A stretch of DNA of 15,354 nt from Porticoccus sp. (lineage in GTDB: Bacteria > Pseudomonadota > Gammaproteobacteria > Pseudomonadales > Porticoccaceae). How positions within the stretch are numbered: the first letter of the stretch is position 1; each line of letters begins with the position of its first letter. Under the pieces are notes generated by a model that was given only the letters and a program-made list of their open reading frames with translations, did not search any database and was not told the DNA's origin. Where the stretch lies: contig DRHD01000394.1 in the NCBI GenBank assembly GCA_011049795.1, positions 1 to 15,354 of the forward strand, in the 5' to 3' direction. The translations under genes and the position numbers were made by a program. Positions 6,818-14,355 of this stretch are shown here, in pieces.

Positions 6818-6836
6818 CCTTATAGTTATCATTATC
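6818..6836 (-). promoter_or_regulatory. Fur-box-like sequence
   Basis: GATAATGATAACTATAAGG on the minus strand matches the 19-bp Fur consensus at 14 positions, including the first 11. The right half is poor. It lies immediately before the ribosome site of the PHA-system gene. AT-rich chance similarity is possible. Confidence 0.3.
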
Positions 6837-6872
6837 AAGGTGGTGACTAAATAACACCCTGTGATTTCGATG

Positions 6873-7514
6873 CTAGCCTTGTTTATCCCGCTGGTAAAGC
6901 GCATTGCACTCCTCCATAAACTGTCGTTGTAAATCTCCCATGTAAGGAGCCAAAAGCGTCATGATTTGAAGTATGGCGCTCTGAATAAATTGGTGCTGAT
7001 CCAACTGCCGCTTACGTAGATTTTGGAACTCGAACCAATGCGTATAAATCAACATCATATTGTCAGCCAGCTCATCAATACGTATTTCTGTATCCCCTCC
7101 AGCCAACACACCTTCATCGAGCAAGTTATTCAACATAGTATGGATTGACTGATATTGTTGCTCAACCAGCCGATGAAAGCGGCTATCAATCACCGTATAT
7201 TTTTGTAATAAATCGGTGATATTCCGAAAGAAGAAACGGTAGTGATAGATATATTCCAAAACCACATACAAGTGTAGCCAGTGTTCTTCTAACGTATCTC
7301 CAGCCTCCTTTGTATCCTTCAACAGCAGAATAATGCCTGCCTCAAACTGCTCATAGAGGGCCGCAATAATCTCTTCTTTCCCCTTAAAGTGGTAATAAAG
7401 ATTACCAGGACTAATATCCAGCTCATTTGAAATGTCTACCGCTGAGAGGCTGGCTTCCCCTTCTTCATTAAATAGTCGGAGGCTTACTTCTAAAATCACA
7501 TCACGCCGTTTCAT
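6873..7514 (-). CDS. phaD: TetR-family regulator, PhaD type
   Basis: A 213-residue DNA-binding regulator. The N-terminal TetR helix-turn-helix spans about residues 5-50 (ILEVSLRLFNEEGEASLS, then ISNELDISPGNLYYHFKGKEEI). The C-terminal ligand domain has YRFFFRNITDLLQKY and TLLAPYM, resembling PhaD of Pseudomonas, which controls phasin genes there. GGAA lies six bases before the ATG. The gene is divergent from the phasin, and the shared intergenic region holds paired A/T repeats that could be its operator. The target and ligand are inferred from family and context. Confidence 0.85.
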   Translation of the reverse strand: MKRRDVILEVSLRLFNEEGEASLSAVDISNELDISPGNLYYHFKGKEEIIAALYEQFEAGIILLLKDTKEAGDTLEEHWLHLYVVLEYIYHYRFFFRNITDLLQKYTVIDSRFHRLVEQQYQSIHTMLNNLLDEGVLAGGDTEIRIDELADNMMLIYTHWFEFQNLRKRQLDQHQFIQSAILQIMTLLAPYMGDLQRQFMEECNALYQRDKQG

Positions 7515-7536
7515 AACTATTCCAATGAATGATTAG

Positions 7537-7596
7537 AAAAAATTTCATATTTGTTGAAAAAACCCTGTTATTAGTATGTCTTTTCTAAAAAATTTC
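7537..7596. promoter_or_regulatory. Paired AAAAAATTTC direct repeats between phaD and phasin
   Basis: AAAAAATTTC occurs at 7537-7546 and again at 7587-7596, exactly 50 bp apart, in the divergent intergenic region. They are candidate operator half-sites for the TetR regulator. No convincing sigma-70 promoter for the phasin was found among them. Confidence 0.3.
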
Positions 7597-7659
7597 CTTA
7601 CTGTGGCGCCTATATTCGGAGATAAACACTCCAACCAAACCGCTCAAGGAGATACTACT

Positions 7660-8217
7660 ATGGCTGACTTGAAGAATGCTATTGACAAGACAGAAGAACT
7701 GGCCCGCAAAATTTGGCTGGCAGGACTTGGGGCATACGGCCATGGTCTCAACAACGTGCAAGACGGCTACGATAAAATGAATGACCAAACTCGCCGCTTC
7801 TTTGATGATCTGGTTGACCAAGGCACCAAAATTGAAGCCGACGCCAAAGGTGTACTGGATAAAACGGGTGACAAGCTGAAAGAGCAAGGTCAAAAACTGA
7901 AAGATCAAGGCGAGAAACTGAAAGCCCAAGGCAAAAACATTCGTGAGGAAGGCCTTAATCTGAATGTTAGTGCCCGAGTTCAAGAAATTCGTGAAAAAGT
8001 AGCCTCCAAGCTGACTATGCCTACCCTGCCTTCGTTCAGCAATGACGAAAAATTAGCTGAGCTGAACACCAAGCTGGAAAAACTTATTGATGTAGTAGCT
8101 AAACTCTCAGCAGCATCTAAAACAACCACTGCTACAGAAACTAAAGAGAAGCCTGCACCCAAGAAAAAAGCACCTGCTCTTAAAGCTGCACCCAAAAAGA
8201 GTGACGCTGCTGCTTAA
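7660..8217 (+). CDS. PHA granule-associated phasin
   Basis: Phasins coat polyhydroxyalkanoate granules in the cytoplasm. From ATG 7660, with AAGGAGA seven bases upstream, the product is 185 residues; a longer in-frame reading to 7576 lacks a ribosome site. The N-terminal helix ARKIWLAGLGAYGHGL and RRFFDDLVDQG are signatures of the PhaI/PhaF-type phasin family (PF05597). Residues 71-98 are a seven-residue amphipathic repeat, and a predicted helix EKLAELNTKLEKLIDVVAKL follows. The C-terminus is short and Ala/Lys/Pro-rich (KEKPAPKKKAPALKAAPKK), recalling the DNA-binding tail of PhaF but much shorter. It may therefore combine granule coating with weak nucleoid binding; this is inference. Confidence 0.93.
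   Translation: MADLKNAIDKTEELARKIWLAGLGAYGHGLNNVQDGYDKMNDQTRRFFDDLVDQGTKIEADAKGVLDKTGDKLKEQGQKLKDQGEKLKAQGKNIREEGLNLNVSARVQEIREKVASKLTMPTLPSFSNDEKLAELNTKLEKLIDVVAKLSAASKTTTATETKEKPAPKKKAPALKAAPKKSDAAA
7870..7953 (+). repeat. Four 21-bp repeats in the phasin gene
   Basis: Units start at 7870, 7891, 7912 and 7933 and encode DKLKEQG, QKLKDQG, EKLKAQG and the diverged KNIREEG. The seven-residue period fits an amphipathic or coiled-coil helix. Confidence 0.85.
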
Positions 8218-8235
8218 CTGTTTGTTTATACCCCC

Positions 8236-8252
8236 TTGCTCACTATGAGCAA
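8236..8252. repeat. Short perfect hairpin after the phasin gene
   Basis: TTGCTCA and TGAGCAA form seven pairs around CTA, 18 bases after the phasin stop. There is no T run. It may help stabilise the mRNA end before the terminator at 8292. Confidence 0.45.
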
Positions 8253-8291
8253 CTAGTGCCACAGACTGCTTCCCAGGGGTCTGATGTTACG

Positions 8292-8320
8292 GGCTACCTA
8301 TGTTAGGTGGCCTTTTTTTT
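8292..8320 (+). terminator. Rho-independent terminator of the phasin gene
   Basis: GGCTACCTA pairs with TAGGTGGCC (nine pairs, one G-U) around a three-base loop, followed by eight T residues. Confidence 0.92.
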
Positions 8321-8481
8321 GCCTTGAATTTGACCTTTGGTATACGCCCTAATCCGGCTCATCGCTCTCATTACATGTAAAATTTTGACCCAAAGCCCCT
8401 CAAAATTCATCATTAAAGTGGCAAACACACCACTTGAATCTAAACTGAAAGGTAAGAGCTAGTCCTGTACGGAGGGCAGAT

Positions 8482-8964
8482 ATGGTTGAAAGGCTGCATG
8501 ACAGCATTCACTGTATAAGCGCCGGGTTTGTTGTCACCGTCGTTGTTGGTGCTCTGTTAGTTTCAGTTTCAGTAGGAACCCTCGCCCAAGAGGAGTTTTT
8601 TTTACCTAACACCTTGACTCATGGCGAAAATCGTCAGCATATAAACGTTAGTAATCTGAATAATAGTCAGCTATCTATGCGAGCTGAGGCTCTCCGCTCT
8701 CAGGCTCTTAATGCAAACCAAAGAGCCCTCAACTACCAGTGGCTTGTAAGTCATCAAAATAAGAAATTTATCCTTGGTAGCAAGGCCTACAAAACTCTCT
8801 TTAAACGAGGGTTCAAGAAATACTGGAACCGCAAGCGCCATGAAAACTTCAAAAGTAAGTATATCCCCAACCTGGATGGCCAAGGCGCAATGTCCAGCGA
8901 AATGGACTATGACCTACATGTCAATTCACGTGGGCTTACAGTTGAGCTAACCTACCAATTCTGA
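8482..8964 (+). CDS. Unrecognised secreted protein with outer-membrane-like C-terminus
   Basis: I do not recognise this 160-residue protein. GGAGG lies six bases before the ATG, supporting a real gene. Residues 12-35 are a long hydrophobic signal (VVTVVVGALLVSVSVGTLA) with probable cleavage near 35. The mature part has an Asn/Gln-rich segment (about 55-85), then a strongly basic region (KAYKTLFKRGFKKYWNRKR), and ends with EMDYDLHV-NSRG-LTVELTYQF. There, hydrophobic residues alternate on two strands around a turn and the last residue is Phe, as in the final hairpin of outer-membrane barrels. It is too short for a usual barrel. It has its own terminator-like hairpin at the stop. A weak TTGACC/CATCAT pair with 17-bp spacing lies at 8385-8413. 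Confidence 0.75.
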   Translation: MVERLHDSIHCISAGFVVTVVVGALLVSVSVGTLAQEEFFLPNTLTHGENRQHINVSNLNNSQLSMRAEALRSQALNANQRALNYQWLVSHQNKKFILGSKAYKTLFKRGFKKYWNRKRHENFKSKYIPNLDGQGAMSSEMDYDLHVNSRGLTVELTYQF

Positions 8965-8979
8965 ATTGGCTCAGTTTTT
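8955..8979 (+). terminator. Probable terminator overlapping the stop of the 8482 gene
   Basis: CCAATT and AATTGG form a six-pair stem around CTG, which includes the first bases of the stop codon. CTCAG and five T residues follow. The stem is short and the T run is offset, so strength is uncertain. Confidence 0.4.
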
Positions 8980-9068
8980 GATAGAATCCCCGACCAGCCC
9001 GACGCTCATCGAAGAAAACCTCGAGCTTACGATCAACTTAGCTAAAAAACCCACTGAGAGCTTTACCT

Positions 9069-9530
9069 TTGAATATTGAAACGACACAACCACTTCCCAC
9101 TGCAAGCCTACTCCGTCGCCTAATGGCTATGGTCTACGATATGTTTCTACTCATGGGTATCAGTTTTGCCTATGGCATCATCGTGTTATTGCTGCGCTTG
9201 CTATTTGGGGAGGACACCATGGAAGCACCCCATAGTATGGTGCAACTGATCATCGCTATAGGATTGTGGTTCTGTTATGCCCTGTTTTACGTTTGGTGCT
9301 GGCGTCGCACCGGTCAGACACTTGGCATGAAATCATGGCGTATTCAATTACAGGGACGTAACCAATTAACACCTAGCTGGCAAGAATGCTGGCTTCGCTC
9401 GGTGCTGGCACCGTTATCACTGATGGCTCTAGGTATTGGCTACTTCTGGTGCCTGATAGATAAAAATGGGCATTGTCTTCACGATAACTTCAGTAATACT
9501 CAGGTTGTCCTGCTACCCAAAAAATCCTAA
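9069..9530 (+). CDS. RDD family inner-membrane protein
   Basis: A 153-residue membrane protein of the RDD family (PF06271), whose transport role is mostly undefined. It begins with SLLRRLMAMVYDMFLLMG, the Arg-Arg/Asp signature of the family, followed by about three membrane segments (roughly 25-46, 60-82 and 112-132). Between the last two is RRTGQTLGMKSWRIQL, another family block. The start is TTG at 9069, with GAGAG eight bases upstream. The first downstream ATG falls inside the RDD signature, so TTG is favoured. It converges on lptG with a gap of 27 bases. Confidence 0.85.
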   Translation: MNIETTQPLPTASLLRRLMAMVYDMFLLMGISFAYGIIVLLLRLLFGEDTMEAPHSMVQLIIAIGLWFCYALFYVWCWRRTGQTLGMKSWRIQLQGRNQLTPSWQECWLRSVLAPLSLMALGIGYFWCLIDKNGHCLHDNFSNTQVVLLPKKS

Positions 9531-9543
9531 CAGGGTAAAGCGT

Positions 9544-9562
9544 AAAAACCTGGCCCATCAGG
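9544..9562 (-). terminator. Weak candidate terminator after lptG
   Basis: On the minus strand CCTG and CAGG form a four-pair stem around six bases, including the lptG stop, and five T residues follow. The stem is short but ideally placed. Confidence 0.35.
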
Positions 9563-10619
9563 CAGCCCGACGAAGTAGCACCAAACCAATCACACAGCAA
9601 ACTATAGCTGGGAGGATGACGGCCAGCAGGGGGGGGAACCCGAAAACCATGCTGGCAGGACCGAGCAGGTCCTGGCTGGTGCGAAACATCAGTCCCACCA
9701 CCACACCAGCAAAAATACGATACCCCATGGTGACCTGACGAAGAGGACCAAATACAAACGAGATAGCAATTAACACCAAACTCACAATGGTTAAAGGCTG
9801 CATTGCTTTATCCCAGAACACCAACTTGTAACGAGAGTTATCCTGCCCCTGCTCCTTCAAGTACTTGCTGTAGCTGTACAGACTTCGCATGGCCAACGAT
9901 TCAGGTGGCATCACTACAAGGCGGAGTAAATCGGGTGACAAGTCTGTCTCCCAGTCACGAAGGATAAATGTGCCAACTTCCGTACGATCTCCCAGAAAGC
10001 GGGTTGTAGATCCATGTTCTTCGACCCAGTGATCACCTTGATAGGTGGCTCGTTTAGAAAAACTGGACTCCTGTAGAAAATGGTTTTCATCGAAACGATA
10101 TCGAGTCACACCAAATAACACCCCACCGGGATACACCGCATTGAAGTGCATGAACTCGTGGCCTTCCTTGTTCCAAAAACCACTGGTCGATTCTTGCGCA
10201 CTTTTGCCACTTTTCAAAAGCATTCGTCGGCTCTCAGCATACTGATCCGTATAGGGAACCATGTATTCACCAAATAATGCGCCCACGACTATCAGTACCA
10301 AGATAGGTCGAAGCACCAACCCAACAATATGTAACACAGATACACCCGCAGAACGCATCACCACCAACTCAGAGTTGTTGGCCAACGACCCGAGACCAAT
10401 TAAACAACCTGTCAGACAAGCCATGGGGATATGCTCATAAATACGTGCAGGCAATGTCAGAGCCACATAGATCATCACTTGATTAAACGTGTACTCATTA
10501 CTGATATCACCAACACCATCGATAATGGCACCCATAGCATCCAATGCCACAATCACCAAAAGCACTAAGGCTATGGCACCAATAACAGCAGAAGTGATAT
10601 ACCGAGACAGACACCTCAT
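9558..10619 (-). CDS. lptG: LPS export permease LptG
   Basis: LptG and LptF form the inner-membrane part of the LptB2FG ABC transporter, which extracts lipopolysaccharide and feeds the Lpt bridge. The 353 residues fit the YjgP/YjgQ family (PF03739). An N-terminal membrane segment (AVIGAIALVLLVIVALDAMGAI) comes first. Next are ARIYEHIPMACLTGCLIGLGSLANNSELVVMRSAGVS, which contains the coupling-helix region that contacts LptB, a periplasmic beta domain (about 145-255), and three C-terminal membrane segments starting near AMQPLTIVSLVLIAISFVFGP. The ATG overlaps the lptF stop by four bases, so translation is probably coupled. LPS export is essential in most Gram-negative bacteria. Confidence 0.96.
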   Translation of the reverse strand: MRCLSRYITSAVIGAIALVLLVIVALDAMGAIIDGVGDISNEYTFNQVMIYVALTLPARIYEHIPMACLTGCLIGLGSLANNSELVVMRSAGVSVLHIVGLVLRPILVLIVVGALFGEYMVPYTDQYAESRRMLLKSGKSAQESTSGFWNKEGHEFMHFNAVYPGGVLFGVTRYRFDENHFLQESSFSKRATYQGDHWVEEHGSTTRFLGDRTEVGTFILRDWETDLSPDLLRLVVMPPESLAMRSLYSYSKYLKEQGQDNSRYKLVFWDKAMQPLTIVSLVLIAISFVFGPLRQVTMGYRIFAGVVVGLMFRTSQDLLGPASMVFGFPPLLAVILPAIVCCVIGLVLLRRAA

Positions 10620-11788
10620 CCGTTGCTATTCCCAAAGTATCGAATAACCAGCTTTGACACTCTGTGCTCAGAGTACCCGCGCCGTATTATCTGTTGAATA
10701 ATCATTGGTCGCCCCAGCAGCAGCAAAGCAATCAAAAGAAACAACCCGTGAACCACCCACAGCCCCAACAGTGAAGAAAGCTTTCCATCCTCAACGGCCC
10801 CCCTGGCTCCATTGAGCATCACAAGATAAACAATGTAGAGCAGTATCGCTGGCAGCATTTTAACAAACCGCCCCTGACGGGGATTTGTTTTACTCAAGGG
10901 AACGGCTATTAGAGTCATAACCAGAACCAAAATAGGTACTGAAAAACGCCACTGAAGCGCAGCCACATGAGCCAACTTTTCTGATGCCATCAACTCCCCT
11001 GTGGGCATCGTATCGGAGGTATGCCGACTATGGTGTTTTTTCGGCTTACTCAAGCGCTGCCCATACTCCTCAAAATGGGTCACTTGGTAATCTGCTTTAC
11101 CGGGTACACCCTGAATTCGGTAACCATTCCCTAGTACTAAATAACTGGGCTTCTTAGAGGATGAACGGCGCTGGTGTCCCGTCTCAGCGACCACTAAAAC
11201 CAGCTGCTGCCCTTCCGGTGCATCAGGATTGTTTTCGGCCATAAACACATCACGCATTAGCCCTTCCTTGCTGACCTCCTCCGCATAAGTAACGGCCTTA
11301 CCACCCTGCAGTGGGTAAAAGTGAGTCCCCACCATGCCATCTAACTCACCGCGTTCTTTCTGTGCCGTCAATAATGCTTCGGCTTTACGCAAGCCTGTTG
11401 GGCCTACCTCCAGACTCAACCAACCCACCAATAGGGCAATGAACAATCCCGGTATCATGGTATAAACGACCAGCTGTATCGGACTCATACCACAAGCAGT
11501 CATCACCGTCATTTCACTTTGAACATAGAGGCGACCATAAGTCAGTAGAATGGCCAGGAAAAAAGCCAAGGGCAAGATCAGCTCTAAAAACCCAGGCAGA
11601 CGATAACCAATAATGGCTAACAGAATCCCCGCGTCCAACTCCCCTGCCGCAGCCTGCGCCAGATATTTAACGAAGCGGCCACTGACAACAACCATTAACA
11701 ACACAGTGCAAACAGCAAAGGTTGAGGCTAGAAGATCACGGGCAATATAGCGAAATATAAGCAAAGGTGGTTTCCTGTTATGCTTCAT
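10616..11788 (-). CDS. lptF: LPS export permease LptF
   Basis: Partner of LptG in the LPS transporter; 390 residues from ATG 11788. Family blocks are GYRLPGFLELILPLAFFLAILLTYGRLY, SEMTVMTACGMSP (coupling helix), LEVGPTG, the periplasmic beta domain (about 135-265) and LQWRFSVPILVLVMTLIAVPLSKTNPRQGRF, a strong LptF signature. The start is not certain. Codon 9 is TTG, preceded by AGGAAA at good spacing, and would give LLIFRYIARDLL as N-terminus, closer to the family start (MIIIRYL in E. coli as I remember it). The ATG has only a weak ribosome site. The gene is divergent from pepA, as in many gammaproteobacteria. Confidence 0.96.
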   Translation of the reverse strand: MKHNRKPPLLIFRYIARDLLASTFAVCTVLLMVVVSGRFVKYLAQAAAGELDAGILLAIIGYRLPGFLELILPLAFFLAILLTYGRLYVQSEMTVMTACGMSPIQLVVYTMIPGLFIALLVGWLSLEVGPTGLRKAEALLTAQKERGELDGMVGTHFYPLQGGKAVTYAEEVSKEGLMRDVFMAENNPDAPEGQQLVLVVAETGHQRRSSSKKPSYLVLGNGYRIQGVPGKADYQVTHFEEYGQRLSKPKKHHSRHTSDTMPTGELMASEKLAHVAALQWRFSVPILVLVMTLIAVPLSKTNPRQGRFVKMLPAILLYIVYLVMLNGARGAVEDGKLSSLLGLWVVHGLFLLIALLLLGRPMIIQQIIRRGYSEHRVSKLVIRYFGNSNG

Positions 11789-11813
11789 GCGTTATCACAT
11801 TTATCGTCAGACA

Positions 11814-11842
11814 ATTATCCAGCTTTATACTGAGTTTGTCTT
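11814..11842 (-). promoter_or_regulatory. Candidate promoter for lptFG
   Basis: On the minus strand AAGACA (11842-11837) is 17 bp from GATAAT (11819-11814), with four and five of six consensus bases. It lies 25 bases before the lptF ATG. A pepA promoter on the other strand must overlap this region but is less clear. Confidence 0.4.
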
Positions 11843-11891
11843 GTAAAGCATGACCCTATTACACACCCCCTTACCAATCACCGGAGACACC

Positions 11892-13379
11892 ATGGAATTT
11901 ACTGCCAGCGCCTGCAATCTACTGACCCTAAAAACTGATTGTCTTGTCATTGCTCTTGGACATGATGGGACAGATAACCCCACACTCCAATCCATTGACG
12001 ACGCCACTGGTGGTTTAGTTTCCCGACTTCAGTCAAGTGGTGATATTAAAAATACCATTGGCAGCTCCCTGTTAATCAACGAACCCCCTGGACTGGCAGC
12101 AAAACGTCTGTTACTTCTAGGTAGTGGCAAAAAGGCTGCCAATGAACAATCCTTCCTGGAACTCGCCTCCGGCCTTGCTAATAAACTGACAAAATTACCC
12201 ATCCAGTCTGCCTGTATTTCAATGAATCATCTTCAAGTTGAGTATCGCGACAATGTCTGGCAGGCCCAACAGCTGGCTCGCAAACTAGTAGAAGCTTCAT
12301 ACTTATTTAATCCCTTTAAGTCTAAAGAGAAAAAAATAACGTCACTGAAGAAAATCACTCTGGCAACACCTTCTCGCAAAGGACTCGACACACTAAAAAA
12401 CACTCTCAATAGAGGCAAGGCAATTGCCAATGGCGTGAACCTCGCACGTGAGTTGGGAGACCTACCAGGAAACATCTGCACACCATCTTACCTCGCCAGC
12501 CAATCCAGAAAGTTAGCTAAAAAGCATACAAAGCTCAGCTGTAAAGTTCTCAATGAAAAACAGATGAAGACGCTTGGAATGGGTGCACTCCTGTCAGTGA
12601 CTGCGGGCACCATTGAACCTGCCAAGATGATTGTGCTCGAGTATCGGGGAGGCAAGTCCGGCGATAAGCCTATCGTACTGGTAGGCAAAGGCGTTACCTT
12701 TGACTCTGGGGGTATCAGTCTCAAACCTGGTGCAGCCATGGATGAGATGAAATACGACATGTGTGGTGCCGCCAGTGTACTAGGGACATTTTCTACCTTG
12801 ATTGAAGCAGAGCTGCCGATCAATGTGGTAGGTATTATTCCCACGGTTGAAAATATGCCCAGTGGTACGGCGACGAAACCCGGCGATATTGTTAAAAGCA
12901 TGTCTGGCCAGACAATTGAAGTACTCAACACCGATGCCGAAGGCCGCCTGATTCTGTGTGACGCACTCACCTACGCCGGCCGATATAAACCAAAGGCTGT
13001 GATTGATATCGCTACTCTCACGGGTGCTTGTGTCATGGCGCTGGGCAGCCATGCCTCTGGTGTTCTTAGTAATAACGACGCACTGGCAGCACAACTTGAA
13101 ACAGCGGGCCAAACCAGCGGAGACAGAATCTGGCGGCTACCACTTTGGATCGAATACGACAAACAGCTTAAAAGTAACTTTGCTGATATGGCTAATATCG
13201 GTGGACGTCCTGCCGGCACCATCACAGCAGCATGCTTTCTCGGGCGCTTTACCAAAGACTATCAATGGGCACATTTAGACATCGCTGGTACTGCCTGGAA
13301 GAGTGGTGGCAACAAAGGGGCAACGGGTCGCCCTGTACCGTTGCTGACACAGTACCTCCTGGAACAAGCGGGCCTATGA
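11892..13379 (+). CDS. pepA: Leucyl aminopeptidase PepA (M17)
   Basis: A cytoplasmic dimetal aminopeptidase of 495 residues that removes N-terminal amino acids; in E. coli it also binds DNA. The start at 11892 has CGGAGA four bases upstream and gives MEFTASA, close to the E. coli MEFSVKS. The catalytic C-terminal domain is intact: VGKGVTFDSGGISLKP has metal ligands Lys266 and Asp271, MKYDMCGAA follows, and NTDAEGRL carries Asp348, Glu350 and Arg352. The ending SNFADMANIGGRP, WAHLDIAGTAW, GATGRPV is also canonical. The N-terminal half is more divergent, as usual for the family. It overlaps holC by four bases (ATGA). Confidence 0.97.
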   Translation: MEFTASACNLLTLKTDCLVIALGHDGTDNPTLQSIDDATGGLVSRLQSSGDIKNTIGSSLLINEPPGLAAKRLLLLGSGKKAANEQSFLELASGLANKLTKLPIQSACISMNHLQVEYRDNVWQAQQLARKLVEASYLFNPFKSKEKKITSLKKITLATPSRKGLDTLKNTLNRGKAIANGVNLARELGDLPGNICTPSYLASQSRKLAKKHTKLSCKVLNEKQMKTLGMGALLSVTAGTIEPAKMIVLEYRGGKSGDKPIVLVGKGVTFDSGGISLKPGAAMDEMKYDMCGAASVLGTFSTLIEAELPINVVGIIPTVENMPSGTATKPGDIVKSMSGQTIEVLNTDAEGRLILCDALTYAGRYKPKAVIDIATLTGACVMALGSHASGVLSNNDALAAQLETAGQTSGDRIWRLPLWIEYDKQLKSNFADMANIGGRPAGTITAACFLGRFTKDYQWAHLDIAGTAWKSGGNKGATGRPVPLLTQYLLEQAGL

Positions 13380-13798
13380 CCGGTATTAATTTTTACCGTA
13401 TTAACGGTAATTTTGATGCAGCTCTCAATCTGGCCTGCCAGCTAACTGAAAAGGCCTTTCAACAAGGGCTTACCGTTTTACTACACACCGCAGATGAAAC
13501 TGTTTCCCAGCAACTCGAGGGGTTATTGTGGTCATTCAAACCCACAACATTCCTGCCCCATGAATGTGAACACAACCCAAAGGAAAAAGTATCAATCTGT
13601 CATCACGATGATCCAGGCGACCATCACGGCCTGTTAATTAACTTGGACCCCACCACCCCTGACTGGTTTACCCGTTTTGAGAAAGCCGTAGAAATTGTAT
13701 ACGATGACCAACAAATCATTGAGCAGAAGCGAGAGCGTTTTAGTTTCTACAAAAGCCGGGGCTACCCCCTTAACTATCACGATCTAACCAAGCCCTGA
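13376..13798 (+). CDS. holC: DNA polymerase III chi subunit
   Basis: Chi joins the clamp loader to single-strand-binding protein during replication. The product is 140 residues, near the roughly 147 of E. coli. It begins MTGINFYRI, followed by CQLTEKAFQQGLTVLLHTAD, and ends RFSFYKSRGYPLNYHDL, which resembles the chi C-terminal helix (R-x-x-x-Y-K-x-R-G). The ATG overlaps the pepA stop by four bases, so it is translationally coupled. The order pepA-holC-valS is common in gammaproteobacteria and supports the assignment. Similarity is moderate, as is normal for chi. Confidence 0.93.
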   Translation: MTGINFYRINGNFDAALNLACQLTEKAFQQGLTVLLHTADETVSQQLEGLLWSFKPTTFLPHECEHNPKEKVSICHHDDPGDHHGLLINLDPTTPDWFTRFEKAVEIVYDDQQIIEQKRERFSFYKSRGYPLNYHDLTKP

Positions 13799-13904
13799 TA
13801 ATGCGAATAAAAATGACCTCATTCATGCCAAGCTTCACTCTTAGGACAATTTCCCACAGGGACTAATTAGAACCACCTAGCTAGAACCTAACTGGAGGCT
13901 AACT

Positions 13905-14249
13905 ATGGGCCAGAAGAACACCAGAGAAACATTGATAGAAGAGCTTGATTCACTGCGAGACACTCTAATCGATGGCCCTGAAATCCAACATGACATCCTA
14001 AGGGATGCGGATGTTGAGCAGCGCCCCCCTCACGAGATTGCGGCTGTAAATTTGGAGATACCCATACTCACGGATCGATATGATGGTGCCTTGCCAGAAT
14101 CTGCTTCTCAAGGGCTCTCCACCCCAGAGACTACTGCGCCAGAACCCTCTACTTCGGAACCTTCTAATTCAGAACCTTCTACTTCAGAGCCGGCACCCAA
14201 TCAAACCCATCTTTTTGACAATACTGATTTTGAACATAGTGAATCTTAA
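13905..14249 (+). CDS. Small acidic protein between holC and valS, apparently frameshifted at the 3' end
   Basis: A 114-residue acidic protein of unknown function. TGGAGG lies seven bases before the ATG. The N-terminal third (TRETLIEELDSLRDTLID) is a predicted helix, followed by VNLEIPILTDRYD. Short acidic proteins with a similar helix-plus-IPxLxD layout occur at this position in Pseudomonas relatives, as far as I remember. The rest is a low-complexity tail with PSTSEPSNSEPSTSEP and the end DFEHSES. The stop at 14247 lies inside a 15-bp repeat array. Removing one A at 14242-14243 would make the frame read DFEHSDLNHSDLNNSD and continue to a stop at 14371, a total of 155 residues. I take the present end as the product of a one-base insertion. 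Confidence 0.75.
   Translation: MGQKNTRETLIEELDSLRDTLIDGPEIQHDILRDADVEQRPPHEIAAVNLEIPILTDRYDGALPESASQGLSTPETTAPEPSTSEPSNSEPSTSEPAPNQTHLFDNTDFEHSES
14142..14186 (+). repeat. Three 15-bp repeats encoding a Ser/Glu/Pro tail
   Basis: Units at 14142, 14157 and 14172 read close to GAACCTTCTACTTCA and encode EPSTS, EPSNS and EPSTS. A decayed fourth copy starts at 14187. Confidence 0.85.
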
Positions 14250-14310
14250 TCATAGTGACCTAAATAATAGTGACCTGAATCGTCGCGACCTTAATAATAG
14301 TGACCTTAAT
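14230..14310 (+). repeat. 15-bp repeat array across the stop codon
   Basis: About four full units close to TTAATAATAGTGACC run from 14247 to 14306. A related 16-base unit precedes them and a partial one follows. In the frame that starts at 14245 they encode LNHSD, LNNSD, LNRRD and LNNSD. The 16-base unit is where the frame of the upstream gene and that of the array part. Confidence 0.85.
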
Positions 14311-14355
14311 ACCAAGTATTCAGTCCCGAAAAACCATCATCAGCCAACAACTCCA

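Noticed and set aside
9629..9635. Seven-base G/C tract inside lptG as a phase-variation switch
   Set aside because: The frame is intact and the gene is essential in most relatives, so switching off is unlikely; the tract is short.
14241..14249. Programmed +1 frameshift at TCT TAA, as in prfB
   Set aside because: The shift would enter the repeat frame, but there is no Shine-Dalgarno-like stimulator at the right spacing and the slip from UCU to CUU pairs poorly. A mutation is simpler.
14142..14310. CRISPR-like array
   Set aside because: The units are directly adjacent with no spacers, too short, and fit codons.
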